Shown in pieces: positions 28,661-40,700 of a stretch of DNA of 64,000 bases. Origin of the DNA: Cryptosporidium bovis (Eukaryota; Apicomplexa; Conoidasida; Eucoccidiorida; Cryptosporidiidae); NCBI GenBank assembly GCA_009768925.2, contig VHIT02000053.1, positions 149,806 through 213,805 of the forward strand, given 5' to 3'. Within the stretch, counting starts at the first letter, position 1; the number at the start of each line of letters is the position of its first letter. The translations under genes and the position numbers were made by a program. The notes below the pieces were generated by a model that did not search any database, was not told the origin of the DNA, and saw nothing but the letters and a program-made list of their open reading frames with translations.

Positions 28661-30347
28661 AAACGATCGATTATGAAGTATGTTAGGTGTAATTAGAAGT
28701 ATTCTTTTGACTGTTTGTTTCATCAAAATAAGTTTGCATACTTAGATGACAAAACGAAGCGCATTAATAGTGAAAATCTTTGTTTACATTACATATATAT
28801 AATGGGAACTAGTGTCATTCTTGAGGGAAAATGTATTGTTTATATTTGGCGAGTATAGATTGGTTCATTAAAAAGTGAATTAATTAAATACCACTTGTGC
28901 GATATATACATAGACACTCTTGAAATAGTATTGCATTTTATATCATTCAACATTAGATGTATATTAAGTACAATAACTACAACTGTTCAAGTCAGTTTGA
29001 AAACACCAAGCATACAACAAGACAAGAATTAAAAAAAGAGAATTGCAATAACATTCTAATTTGGTTGTGAAGTTGAAACGGAAAGACACTATTCAAACTA
29101 AATTCTTTGACTTACTTAAAAACAGTAAATGAAAATGTAATCAATACATGGCAAGGAGAAGGGGACGAAAAGTCGAGAACAATTGCTTTGAAACCAAATA
29201 ACAATATATCCCCTTGTTCCACACCAATAACAAGTAACATTGTGAAATAACACTATATACATCAGTATGATATTTATTCAACATGGGTGATATATTGTTA
29301 CTAAAAGTTAAAAGAAATGAGTTTTTTTTCTGCTGCTAGATTGTTAATATTTCCTTTTCCAACTTTCACCTTTTTCTCTGTTTCACATTGTTTACCTGTA
29401 TATTCGTTAAGAGTTAAAAAAACACAGGACCCGATTCTTTGTGCAGCATTGCAAGTTTTCTATATCGCGAAGTTGCCGCGTAAACAGGTCATTGTATACT
29501 CGTGATTAATACCTTTTCCGTACTATTGCAAATTTTGTATAGCATTCCGCAGATCACGTAACTAAGCTAAGATTTAGTTAGTATTAAGGTCTGACTGTCC
29601 ATGGACGAATCACGCTGGTTTTGAGATTTGCAATATACAAGGCTAGGTTATTATTTTGATTAAATATGGCGCTCTACAGAGTATCGGTATAAAAATAATC
29701 ATACCGCTTAAGTACCACTAATAATGATATATATGACTAAAAGTAAATAAAAGTGAAATAGGGTTCTTTTAAATTCAAGTGGAATTTTAAATCTAACTGA
29801 AGCAAATTAGTTTACTAATTTGAACAAGAAGTGGATATATATAAATGTGTTTTGGAACCAAAAAGAAATTGATCTAGAATACCGAGATACAACTTACTTA
29901 AAGGGTAAGTTCGGACTAAAATAAGACTGAAAACTGTAGTAAAAGGCATACAAATTTGGTTTTTCTAAATAGCAGTAATTTCTGGTATTGTCTTAGTTAT
30001 ATAAAATTCGTTTCCCATTTCTCCCCTCAAATCTTACTTTTTAAGGTTTAAGACGATAACTTGAAACAAAGTTATAAAATCGGGATACCAATATACATAC
30101 ACTTGCTACAGTGCTTTTGTGTTTTTAATGAACACTAGACAAAAAAACAGCAAAGTAATCAGTTGAGATATTATTGACCATTGTTAGATAAAGAATTTTA
30201 CATGATCAATGTAATTAATGGCAATATATATTCTGTAAAGAAAAGGAGGAAACTTTATTAAACGGAGTTGAAGCCCTATAAACATATAAGATAGTATATA
30301 TGTATATGTATACGCGTGTATATGTATCTATATAAACGCATACTATA
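28661..30347. other. Long intergenic region
   Basis: No gene is firm. A 62-codon ATG frame at 29317-29505 is listed separately. The stretch 29430-29690 is less AT-rich than its surroundings and holds a perfect 10-base palindrome (GTCCATGGAC), but I recognise no RNA family. Alternating TATATGTATA sequence occupies about 30290-30335, just before the next gene. Confidence 0.35.
29317..29505 (+). CDS. Possible small hydrophobic-start peptide
   Basis: A 62-residue ATG frame has a hydrophobic N-terminus (MSFFSAARLLIFPFPTFTFF) followed by a basic tail (LPRKQVIVYS). Its second half is richer in G+C than flanking DNA. It has no recognisable family and is short enough to be chance. Confidence 0.22.
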   Translation: MSFFSAARLLIFPFPTFTFFSVSHCLPVYSLRVKKTQDPILCAALQVFYIAKLPRKQVIVYS

Positions 30348-33300
30348 ATGAGTTTCGGATTATTTGATACAAGAAAGATAACTTTATTACCTGTAATACT
30401 TTGGCATTTAGTTTCACTATATGGAAAATGTGGTATAAATAGTTATATTGGTTTGAAAGAATTAAACTTTATATCCTTTATTGAACTAGGTTCAATTATA
30501 TCTGAAAATATAAATAATGAACCTTTACTATTTACAAATGAACAGGTATTGTCTGTGATGTCTAACTATCCAACTCAAACAAGATCAAAAAAATTTAAAT
30601 TTGAAGGTAATTTAATTGATCCAGTATCCGGATCAGTTGAAAATAGACTAAGTTACCTTGAATTACTAAATTTTTCTAAAGAGAATGAGAGCAGCTTAGT
30701 AAGTCAAGTGCCAAAGGGAAAAGAACTCGCACAACTAATGCCAGTGGAATTGTTTTGTACACATCTAAGTCAACTAATAAAGTGTTTGATTAGGGAATTT
30801 GTGCCCAACTCTCGTTCTGATAATCGCTTATATTTTGTATCTCCTTCAAATCTAACTTGGCTAGTATACAAAGGATCTCATGGAAAGGTGGTTGTTGGTT
30901 ACTTAACTAGTCCGTCTTCAGAGATAAGATACGATAATGAAAACATTGATGATGATGAATACCACTCGAATGTGAGCTCTGAAAGATACACTCCATGTGA
31001 AAGAGATTTTCTTCACGTTAATTTAAGAGATGTTTTAAGAATTGACACAAGTTCAGAATTCTATAAACGCTTTAAGCCACAACATTCAGGAAATATGTCA
31101 AATATAAGAATTTACTTCCATGGAAATAGTGTTTATTGTCCCGGGTGGTTGGAAGAGGGTACAACGGCTCAGGTAGTGGTTAAAGGCGAAGTTAGACTAA
31201 ACAGTAATAGAAACGATATGTTTTGGACAAAGGAAAGGGAATATACTTTTTTTCTCTCGTCCTCAGAAATTTGGAGGTCTAGAGATCATAGATACTTAAA
31301 TTTTATTCCAGGTATTTTTTCTATTTATCACATCACAAATAACGAAAATGGTAATATTAATAATAAAAATCTGAAAGGTAAATATGCATCAAATATGGAT
31401 ATAAATAATTTGTCATCTAAACATTTGATTGAGGATATTAAAAATAAGGATGGCAATTTATCTGAATTTATGATTATGGAATACACTAAAGGGATGAGAT
31501 TTTTCGAGCTGATAAGACGCTTAAAATCTGTATCTGCAGTTTACTTTTACAACTCAACCAAAGATTGGCAAGGATGGTTCAAAAATGCTCTTTATTTGTT
31601 TTATTTATCTCTTTATATTGTATCAACATTTTCAACCACGGGAAGATATTTATATTTGCATTGTGACTTTCATGGCAATAACATTATTGTTCATAATGTC
31701 CCAAGCAATACCTTATCAAGGATACTATTTACTAACATGCAGAAAATAGTCAAAATCGAAAAGATTAAACTCATTGATTTAATGTTTATTTGGACACCAA
31801 AGGAAGTAGGTGATAGAAACAAATCAAATCCATGCACAGAAAATCATGAAGTGGCAATTTCTGATATTGAATGTTTAAACTCCCTTGTATTGGGACGCTT
31901 ATTTTTATGGGATAATTTTCCGTTTGACTCGACGCCAGAGAAAACTAATAGTTATTTGGAAATTTACAGAAAGTCAAAGGATTTTTTTGACTTTATTTAT
32001 AACATTCCAGAATGGAGACGCATTTCAAGTTATTTTGTTGGTGGAGGCCCAGAATGGTTTCAACAATGGAAGAGTATCGGAAAAAGCAACAAGAAAGCAT
32101 CTATTAACACATTTAATGAACAATTTGAAGGCGTTATGGTCGTTTGTGATTATTTAAACAAATTTATGAGCTTAAATGGAATTTACCAAGAGCCGTGCTT
32201 TTCTTTTGAGTCTTATTTAAGAGGCTACAATCTTCTAAGTTACAGAATAATGCGTATTGGTAGTTGTATTAAGAGAAATATTGGTTTTTTCTTCAACAAC
32301 TTGTATAATTTTAAAAATGAAAGAGTTTCGAGTAAAGTCGAGGTTTCATATTGGGAACTTTCTAGGTTAACATTAATATTATATTGGAATATCTTGGCAA
32401 CTAATATGAGGACCTGTCTTCCTCCTTCAAAAACAAAATATCGGGAAGACGATTATTTAGAAGATAGCAGCTATAAATTTGAGTTTTCTTCAAAACTTAA
32501 AGGTGTTGATGTGAGACTAATTACTTTCTTGGAAAGAAATCATTGTGATATTATTTTTACATGTTTAAATGACGAGGACAATTCGTTTAAAGGAAAATAC
32601 GAAAAACTCTACAAGGTTAACAAAGAAATTAATGGTTTTAAATTTACTGGAATTTATGGAACTTCCTCATTGAGAACAACATTTTCAACATTCATTAATG
32701 ATATTAAACAAAATAACAACTATAACAACTCCCTCAGACGTGGTTTAAGAAACTTAAGACTTGAAACTATTTTAACCTTAAATGGTAAAATTGGTTCTGC
32801 CATTAGTGACAAGTCTCCCACTCTTATTCAAACTCAAAAAGCATTTGAATATGAAGAATTTCTCTTAGATAGGTGGATTTACAATCTTTACCACCAATAC
32901 TCATTTTCCCCCTCCTTTGTTCTTGCTGGAATAAGATATTCATTTAGATTCGAACCAACTCTCAGTGGTAAATCTGGGAAAATCATTGGCATATTGGAAC
33001 AAATTAAAAGGGCTGCTCTTATGAATGGTTTTATCGATTACGTTGATGAAAATCCATCAAGTACAACTTTTGACAATGAAAAAGATATTTCAGAAGCTGA
33101 GCTTGTTTATTCTTGTAACATGTTTTACCTTACATACTATGAAATTGCCATTGAGTATTATTTTAAAAAAGATGAAAATTGTTTCAAGGTTCTTGAAAAT
33201 ATTGGTTCAAATGCAAATTATGCAAAGTTTAAGAAACATCAAGGATACCAAAAATATCACAAAGGAATAAGAGATATTTTTTTCACCGAAAATGGTGACC

Positions 33301-33449
33301 AAGAACTTATGATAATCGATAAAAGTAACATTTGTACTTATAATTACATTGATATTGATTCAAATAATACTCCAAATTCTGAATTTATTTTCCAAGGATT
33401 CTGTGAAATTCTATTAAAACCTTTAAAGAATATTAAAATGTTATTATAA
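30348..33449 (+). CDS. Secreted divergent kinase-like protein A
   Basis: This 1,033-residue protein has an N-terminal signal peptide (LLPVILWHLVSLYGKCG). From about residue 165 it shows a diverged kinase-like fold. The glycine loop is KGSHGKVVVGYL (about 173). The ATP-lysine strand is QVVVKGEV and the alpha-C region is WTKEREY. The hinge-like segment is FMIMEYTKG (about 374), the catalytic loop is HCDFHGNN (438-445), and the metal motif is LIDLMF, where DFG would be expected. The C-lobe carries a family-specific motif, FSFESYLRGYNLLSYR, and an EWRRISSYFVGG segment. It is one of four related domains in the next 13 kb and converges with paralogue B. Confidence 0.8.
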   Translation: MSFGLFDTRKITLLPVILWHLVSLYGKCGINSYIGLKELNFISFIELGSIISENINNEPLLFTNEQVLSVMSNYPTQTRSKKFKFEGNLIDPVSGSVENRLSYLELLNFSKENESSLVSQVPKGKELAQLMPVELFCTHLSQLIKCLIREFVPNSRSDNRLYFVSPSNLTWLVYKGSHGKVVVGYLTSPSSEIRYDNENIDDDEYHSNVSSERYTPCERDFLHVNLRDVLRIDTSSEFYKRFKPQHSGNMSNIRIYFHGNSVYCPGWLEEGTTAQVVVKGEVRLNSNRNDMFWTKEREYTFFLSSSEIWRSRDHRYLNFIPGIFSIYHITNNENGNINNKNLKGKYASNMDINNLSSKHLIEDIKNKDGNLSEFMIMEYTKGMRFFELIRRLKSVSAVYFYNSTKDWQGWFKNALYLFYLSLYIVSTFSTTGRYLYLHCDFHGNNIIVHNVPSNTLSRILFTNMQKIVKIEKIKLIDLMFIWTPKEVGDRNKSNPCTENHEVAISDIECLNSLVLGRLFLWDNFPFDSTPEKTNSYLEIYRKSKDFFDFIYNIPEWRRISSYFVGGGPEWFQQWKSIGKSNKKASINTFNEQFEGVMVVCDYLNKFMSLNGIYQEPCFSFESYLRGYNLLSYRIMRIGSCIKRNIGFFFNNLYNFKNERVSSKVEVSYWELSRLTLILYWNILATNMRTCLPPSKTKYREDDYLEDSSYKFEFSSKLKGVDVRLITFLERNHCDIIFTCLNDEDNSFKGKYEKLYKVNKEINGFKFTGIYGTSSLRTTFSTFINDIKQNNNYNNSLRRGLRNLRLETILTLNGKIGSAISDKSPTLIQTQKAFEYEEFLLDRWIYNLYHQYSFSPSFVLAGIRYSFRFEPTLSGKSGKIIGILEQIKRAALMNGFIDYVDENPSSTTFDNEKDISEAELVYSCNMFYLTYYEIAIEYYFKKDENCFKVLENIGSNANYAKFKKHQGYQKYHKGIRDIFFTENGDQELMIIDKSNICTYNYIDIDSNNTPNSEFIFQGFCEILLKPLKNIKMLL

Positions 33450-33870
33450 CAAGAAATTTATTATTAGAGTTTTTTCCGATGTTAGAAAAGAATATATATT
33501 TTAAAATATTCTTCATTATTCATTTTATCGATTTTCATATCTTAGCCATCCAAATAATTAAGTCATTTATTTATCTCATTATCTTTCTAAATATTCCCTC
33601 TCTTCACTGTGTAAAGGACATGTCTATTTTCGAACATATAATTCAGCAATACTACCTTTGTGTCTAAAAAAAGCCCGATTTCGCTGTCATCTACCTCGTC
33701 AATCCAAGTGTCTCATCCGAGTTTTCGGCAACAACAAGAAAGTAGCATTATTTAAGATACATCGGAGAACAAGAAAAACAAATACAAAAAAGTAACCATG
33801 AAATTCCGCTAGAGTGGATTAAAAATACATCTATTTGCATGCATGCATGCATGTATTAAAAATATACAAA
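33450..33870. other. Convergent 3' intergenic region with TGCATGCA array
   Basis: This region lies between the 3' ends of kinase-like genes A and B. At 33837-33853 the octamer motif overlaps itself (TGCATGCATGCATGCAT). No coding evidence is seen. Confidence 0.45.
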
Positions 33871-36702
33871 CTAAAGTCTTAAGTAAACAAACTTCAATAT
33901 ATTTGAACAGATTTTGTTTTCAAGTTCAAATGAAACATCGCTTTTATAACCCATAATATTATATTTTCCAATGGCACTTGTGCAACCAGACAGGAAAAGT
34001 TTTTGATTTAAATAAAGATTTTCAAGGATTCCGGAAACGGAAACAACTCCCCTAAGAAATTCTTTTGAAGATTCACTATATCCACCAAATTCAGTATTTC
34101 GAAGAGAAGGAAATTCTTCAATTAATGAATAAAATAACTTTGAATTTATTGTATCTATTCCAGTACTATCATTACTTTGGCTATTTTTTTTGTTATAAAT
34201 TGCGACTTCTTTTTCATATTGGTAAATGAGTAAGATAGAAAACGAAAAGTGAATTCCAGAAGTTGTACGATTAATAAGTTCTTTTGAGATTTTAATAAAG
34301 TATTTATCATCATTCTCTGAATGAATAGTCCAATCCTGAATATACTTGGGAAATGACTTTGAAACCATAGAGTATTTGTTGAAACATGGTTCTTGAAAAT
34401 GCAATGATGATCCATACAAATTTTCTTTGTTATTTTTGCATTTTTTAAAGTAGGAACACATTCCTTTACTTTCAGAAATTATCCAATTAGGTGGAAGACC
34501 TTCAAGTGAAACCAATTCCGATGCAAAATAATTAACAAGACTTTCGGTAGTAAGTTGAAAATAAGTTTTATTTTCTTTATTCACCAGCCGATATAATTTA
34601 ATTAAACAATTAGAAAACGAGAAAATTTCGTATGGGATATAGAATACATTTCTCATATAAATAAATAAAGATATTGGATTTTCAAAGTATGTTTCTATGT
34701 TGGAAAACGACTCATTAATGGAAATTTCTGGACTTCTCTGAGAAATGTCAGAGCGTATATAATCAAGAGTCTCCAGAAAATAAGAGCCAAAATTGATTGT
34801 GGATTCATATTTCTCATCAAAATTAACTTGGTTATTTAACTCCCAATTTTCCCACCAAAACCCTGATTCGCCCTTAAACTTTGGTCTAAAGTTATCAAAG
34901 GATTCGTTGCTCTCAATTCGTTTAATCAAAATACTTAAAGGATTTACTCTGGATGAAGAAATTGAGTGTTCGTCAAAGATTTTATCAATTCTAAAACTAA
35001 GTTCGTAAGTAAATATCGTCCAATTGTCAAGATCTGGTATGGAAACATCGTTGTAAGTATAACAAAAATTACCTTCTCTCCTTGATTTTAAATTGTAACT
35101 GGTAACAAAGGTTAAATCTATTATTTTCATTTTTTCTACATCCGAATTAATTATTTCTTTGATGATCTTTTCCTTAATTATGGAATTTCGGTTTAGAATT
35201 TCAGTTTCTGCATCATCACTGGCATCAAAAACATCTATGGGGACTTCGTCATTAGAAGGAACGGAAAAGTTATTTTCACTGTTTTTTGATTGCCAATTTC
35301 CAGAAAGAAAAATAACATTATTTGAGTGAAGGTCACAATGTTGGTAAATAAATTTTCCTGAAAATGTAAACAACACCATTGTTTGAAAGAACAAGTAAAT
35401 CAATTTAATTATTGAAACGCTCCAAATATATTCATTAAGAATTGACGATTTTGTCCAATCAATAACATCTTTTCTAAGCAAATAATTTGATATATCGGTT
35501 ACACTTGGACCCAAAAATCTTTCCATAAGCAGAAAAGAGGACCAGTACTTACCTTGTATATTCCAGGGGTAGTTGGCCTCAAATACATTTGGATAAAACA
35601 TTTGATTTTCAGGATAATTTTGGGAAAAATGTGAAGACTGGTTATTATGTTCATTAAATACTTTTCTATTGGATATCTTATTACTTCTAAATCTCTTCAA
35701 TTTCTTATTGGATTTTTTAAGGGAAGAAATATAAACTTGTTTTGGGGTAAAGTTAAGATGAACATCATTCCCATTATTATAATTACCGTAAATCCAAGTC
35801 TCTTTTTCAAGCCATTTAAGATTGAAAATTTCCCTTTCCCATATTTCAAAGTATTCTTTGTTGAAGGAGGATCTAAAGACCTTTACACATACACCATATT
35901 TTTTGTTTGTATTTAATTTTTTATATTCAATATTATTCCCAAATGAAGGTACAAAAGCGGAAAATTCTAAATCTGATGAAGACAATTTATATGTACTAAG
36001 AAGAAATGAATTCATATTGCCGTTAAATTTTGGGAATAATTGCTTGTCCCCTCCAATGAGTTCACCACAAATAACATTACCATAAGCACCATTTTGCACG
36101 CTCCAAACAAAACCATCTTTTTGGTTTACCCATGGAAAACTATTCACTTTGAAATCAACCTCAGAATACGTATTATTTGAAACCGGATCTTTTTTGTGAA
36201 ACAAAGAAAACGTCTTGACGTTTGGATCTTGAAAAATATCGCATAAAAGTATCGAGGAAAGATATGAACAAATTGTATAAAGTTGGATATAAGAATCAAA
36301 TTTATCTATTCTCTTTGGAAAAGTATTGAGGTTGTTGTAAAGTTTTAATTCATTTCTGAAAGTTTGCTTAATGAGCTCAAATCTTTCTTTTCCCAGTAAT
36401 AATTTAATTAAAACATTATCTTCGACATCAACCAATTTACTAGAATCAATTGAGAAGCGGTTGTTTGAAGTGGAGTTATTTTCGTTTGTGACTTCAGCCA
36501 CATTAACATGCTCATTCAAATTGTTATTCAAAGCTTCTGTTTTTTCTCCATTAATTAAAGATGTGTCATCGGCAATACAACCATAATCAGACGAAATAAA
36601 TAACACAAGTATCACGACAGTAAAATAAAATTTTTGAAATAAATTCGTTGTTTTGATCCTATACAGATCAAAATATTCACACTCAATATTGGTTGAAAAC
36701 AT
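33871..36702 (-). CDS. Secreted divergent kinase-like protein B
   Basis: A 943-residue product with ATG at 36702. A hydrophobic segment at about residues 27-40 (FYFTVVILVLFISSDYGC) acts as signal peptide or anchor. Kinase-like landmarks, in order: glycine loop QNGAYGNVICGEL, lysine strand GVCVKVFRSS, alpha-C FEIWEREIFNL, hinge LLMERFLGPSV, catalytic loop HCDLHSNN (455-462), and IIDLTF in place of DFG. The C-lobe family motif is the most diverged of the four. An Asn/Asp-rich insert separates the catalytic loop from the metal motif. It lies on the opposite strand from its paralogues, tail to tail with A and head to head with C. Confidence 0.8.
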   Translation of the reverse strand: MFSTNIECEYFDLYRIKTTNLFQKFYFTVVILVLFISSDYGCIADDTSLINGEKTEALNNNLNEHVNVAEVTNENNSTSNNRFSIDSSKLVDVEDNVLIKLLLGKERFELIKQTFRNELKLYNNLNTFPKRIDKFDSYIQLYTICSYLSSILLCDIFQDPNVKTFSLFHKKDPVSNNTYSEVDFKVNSFPWVNQKDGFVWSVQNGAYGNVICGELIGGDKQLFPKFNGNMNSFLLSTYKLSSSDLEFSAFVPSFGNNIEYKKLNTNKKYGVCVKVFRSSFNKEYFEIWEREIFNLKWLEKETWIYGNYNNGNDVHLNFTPKQVYISSLKKSNKKLKRFRSNKISNRKVFNEHNNQSSHFSQNYPENQMFYPNVFEANYPWNIQGKYWSSFLLMERFLGPSVTDISNYLLRKDVIDWTKSSILNEYIWSVSIIKLIYLFFQTMVLFTFSGKFIYQHCDLHSNNVIFLSGNWQSKNSENNFSVPSNDEVPIDVFDASDDAETEILNRNSIIKEKIIKEIINSDVEKMKIIDLTFVTSYNLKSRREGNFCYTYNDVSIPDLDNWTIFTYELSFRIDKIFDEHSISSSRVNPLSILIKRIESNESFDNFRPKFKGESGFWWENWELNNQVNFDEKYESTINFGSYFLETLDYIRSDISQRSPEISINESFSNIETYFENPISLFIYMRNVFYIPYEIFSFSNCLIKLYRLVNKENKTYFQLTTESLVNYFASELVSLEGLPPNWIISESKGMCSYFKKCKNNKENLYGSSLHFQEPCFNKYSMVSKSFPKYIQDWTIHSENDDKYFIKISKELINRTTSGIHFSFSILLIYQYEKEVAIYNKKNSQSNDSTGIDTINSKLFYSLIEEFPSLRNTEFGGYSESSKEFLRGVVSVSGILENLYLNQKLFLSGCTSAIGKYNIMGYKSDVSFELENKICSNILKFVYLRL

Positions 36703-37722
36703 TAAAATAAAAATTGCATATTCATTTAGTTGCTACTCGCTGGTTAATATCTTGCGTCTACCATAATTCTGGAGTCCAGAAATGAACAAACATTCGGAAA
36801 AGATTTGTGGTATTACTATCAAATTCCCAGAAACCACAATTATTTTGGAGAAAAACAAATCTGTGGAAGAATAAATTGTAATCCTGACAAATACTAGTAT
36901 CGAATTGCAAATATATATACTCGTTAATAACTACCGCCTAATTATTTTGTGGCGGTAGTTATTAAGTAATGCAAATAAACTTAAAGAAGAAAAAAATAAC
37001 ATAAACAATTGAGGATAAGAGTAAGAATATACACAACATTTACTTGTTCATGACTTTAAAGGTAGCTGAAACTGCATGTTATTTATTTCACATAGTGTAT
37101 GAGTTTGCACAACCGATTTCGAGCGGGTGTGCTGGTGTAGTGGAAAATGCAGTCACCTTTCCCATGGGCATAAGTTAGAATTGAAGATGAATGGTACACA
37201 AAAATTCATTCATTAGTGAATATTGTGCCTTTATATTAGTTTTATTCTTTTTTACTTTGAATTCAACAGAAAAAAGGTGATTAGAAGAAAGATGCGGGTA
37301 TTTTTTGGACAGTGTATAAAAGAGCTCCTATGGATCTATAAATTGGACATGGAAAAAAGGGAACAAATGGGATAAGGAATTAATAAAAATAAGAGAAATA
37401 GATGTAATTTTTTTTTTAATAAAATACATAATTAATAGTTGAAACTCGAGTGTATATATACATATGTATAAATACATGTATATGTACATGTATATATATA
37501 CATATATGTATATGTGTATACATATATGTACATGTAGATATGTGAATAAAAGGGAAAAAATAAGGTACATCTAACTCAGTGGTATTTTATTATTCAAATG
37601 GACATCTGAGAGGCACTCAATAGGGAGTTACGAAGTTGTTCGAGACAAAGAGTGATCAATAAAATCTGGAAATCGTGAGAACAAAGGAGAGAAATAGCAT
37701 TTAAGTGTGATATCATTAAAAA
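36703..37722. promoter_or_regulatory. Divergent promoter region with perfect inverted repeat
   Basis: This region separates the divergent kinase-like genes B and C. It contains a perfect 15-base inverted repeat at 36924-36965 and a 95-base alternating TA/TG tract at about 37450-37545. No gene is evident. Confidence 0.5.
36924..36965. repeat. Perfect 15-bp inverted repeat, 12-base loop
   Basis: The left arm TTAATAACTACCGCC (36924-36938) and right arm GGCGGTAGTTATTAA (36951-36965) are exact reverse complements. The GGCGGT cores stand out in AT-rich surroundings. It may be a palindromic binding site for a dimeric factor or a hairpin. Confidence 0.85.
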
Positions 37723-40700
37723 ATGTCGAGATTTTGCTTATTAATTTTCATTATACTGTATCAATTAATGATTTTGGAATGGGGGGTAGACGGATTAAAG
37801 GTGAAAACTAATATAAATGACAGAGGTAGACCTACACAGAGAGGAAGAGCGAATCAAAGACCCGGTAACCAGAGATCTTTGAGTCCAAGATCTGTTGAAA
37901 GAAACAGAAAAAAAAGGTCAGGTGTAAAAACATATCAAAATTATGGTTTAAGTTCTTCTATTTTGGATGGGACAGATAGTTCGTTTATTGAAGGTGATGA
38001 AACAGTAGGTGAAATGATTAATAATCAAAATTTAATTACTGTGGCTCCAGTTAAACCAAAATTGAAGCCAATACATGGAAAATTACAGGAGGAATCAATA
38101 AGAGAAAGAACACAGGTTTTGCAAAAGGTGATAACAAGTACTGGTAAGATATCGCAGAAAATAAGATCCATATCGCCTAGAAGAATAAGCGTGGTTGAAT
38201 TGGACATGGGTCCACAAGAGATGGTTAAGGTATTAACAGCTGAAGCAAGAAAGATGGAGGAGAACAAAGAGGGAATAAACAAAGGGTCAGCAGAATTGGC
38301 ATGTGGAAGATATAGCTTCTTGTTTCATTGTGAAGTAATAGAAATTCAGAGCGCTATGTTAGAGAAAAAGAAAGACAAATATTTGTATACTGTCAAGGGT
38401 AGAGACGATAGGAATTATGCGTGGAATACAGCGCAAGGGACCTATGGGAGAGTTGTGTTTGGTTATATAGAAGTCCCAGCCGCAAATGAGAAGTTTCACA
38501 CAATAACATCAGCATTTTCAACATTTTACAAATTGCCTGACGTTTTAACAGGTGTAAAGGTGTTGTTTCATGGAGGTGGAAAGTATCCACCAAAATATCT
38601 ATTGCCCGGAATGAAGATAAGTGTTGCAATAAAATCTTACTTTAGGGGTATATATAGAATAGCACGTTTGGTATGGAACAGAGAGAGGGAAATACTTTAT
38701 TCACTGAGCAAAGAGTTCTGGACTGACGGAATGGGCGATCCTGTAACACATACACCAACTGTGTTTAGTATACATTATCAAAATCCAGTCACTAAGAAAC
38801 AAGATATTTTGTTTCAGGATCAAGAAAACAGAAGAGCATTGGTATCGGAATTATTAATCATGGAGAGAATAACGGGCCAAACGTTTTTTGAGGTGTTAAT
38901 CTATCTCCAAGATGCAAAATTATTTTCCTGGTTGGAGAAGACGAATGCCTGGGAACTCTGGTTCAAGGCAATATACAAATTACAGTGGAATCTAAATCAC
39001 GTTTTGCAAAGTTTTATGACATCCGGATATGTACTTTATATGCATTGTGATTTGAACAGAAGCAATATACTTTTATCGATACCCGAGTTAACATTTGATC
39101 ATAGAAGGAATTTAATAAATATATTATCAATGAATACTTGGGACATAAGATTGATAGACCTTTCCTTTGTTTGGGTTCCAAGTGCATTGAGATCAAGAAA
39201 CATGAACAGTATTTGCAGTCAGGTGAACAAAGGAGCTATATTTTCCGACGCTAACTATTTATACGTTTGTATAATGGAGTTATTCAAGGTTCCACAAAAA
39301 GATTTGCCAATATCTAAACCAAGTCCACTTTACAAGACAATAAGAGAAAGATCGGTCAAATTTTGGGAGTTATTGGATTCAATTAACGAATGGTGGGCTG
39401 TTGGTGTTAACTTTATTGGTAGAAACAGTTCAACACACACAAGATACAAGATAAGAAGGCCAGACATAGGTGGTAATACATATAATGAATGCATAGAGGG
39501 ACTTATGTTAATGTCGGATGTTTATGATTCGTATGCAAAAAAGTTTGGTGTTAGGATACCGCATAATTCATTCTCACCAGAATCGTATTTGAGAGGTTAT
39601 TTAAATCTTTCATTCAGACTTACCAAGTTTGGGCTGTGTATAAGAACAAAAATAACTGAGAAATGGGATCTATTAAAGTCAATGATAGCTCCAATGAGTT
39701 ATTTTGACTTTTCAGTATTAACATTGTCATTGGATCAAAGTCTAAAAAGTAAACCGGAATCATGTGAATTGACACTACCTACTACAGGAAAGTCCCAACA
39801 CTATTCAAAGGTGAGCGTGAATAAGAACATATGCCAATTAATAAGAAATTGTATGTCTAAAATAGAGTCGATGAAATCAATACCTGGAGATGAAGTCATT
39901 AAACCAGCAATTTCCGTGGTAACTGCAGAGAACCACGAGTCAGATCGTTTACTAGACGAACTCAACAGAGTATATGAATTCCCAGAATCATTGCAGGTAA
40001 TGGGATCAAGACTTCAAGGCAGATTTCAAGGATTATCAATAAACGTTGACATAAAAAAGGATACTATTATTAACCTGTTAAAACAATTTTCATTAAAGTC
40101 CAAACAAGGTGGTGTATCATACCCTTCTGAGACTTATTTAATGAGTTTGTGCGATAATCTTGAGAATTCTGGAGGAATTAAGAATGTTTTGGGAGTAGAG
40201 AATTACGAATTGTTGTTAAAGTACGCTAAAAACTACAGACTTGGTAGATTTTGTCAATTGTTATTTAAAGCACTGCCAAATACAAGACTATTTTCAGAAG
40301 GTTCAGATTTTGATTCCGATTCAAATACTGTAAGTAAGTAATATTATCAATAAAACGAATACACGTACTAAACAAAAGACGGATAAATATTTCTTATATT
40401 TATCTTACTAAATGGAGTATTCCCAAGGTAAGATTAGTGTTTCATCGGAACTGGTAATCACCAGTGACACTGTGTTGGCTGTTTCGTGAAATACACAAAA
40501 CAAATATGACAATATCGTTACTGTGAAACAATAAAATAAAAATTCTTCTTTTATGAACTAACTAATTACTTCCTACTATTCTTATTTCAGGTAATTGAAA
40601 TTCAAGAAAACGAGATCCACGTAAAGCTCCCAAGTAGAAAGTCAATAAATCACATCAGGACCAACGATAATATCTTGGATGAGAAAAAGAGTCAAAACTT

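Noticed and set aside
40330-40341. Stop at 40339-40341 as the end of a separate kinase-like gene C
   Set aside because: The last codons form a GTAAGTAAG splice donor and the joined downstream exons are in phase, so I preferred one spliced gene, while noting the alternative.
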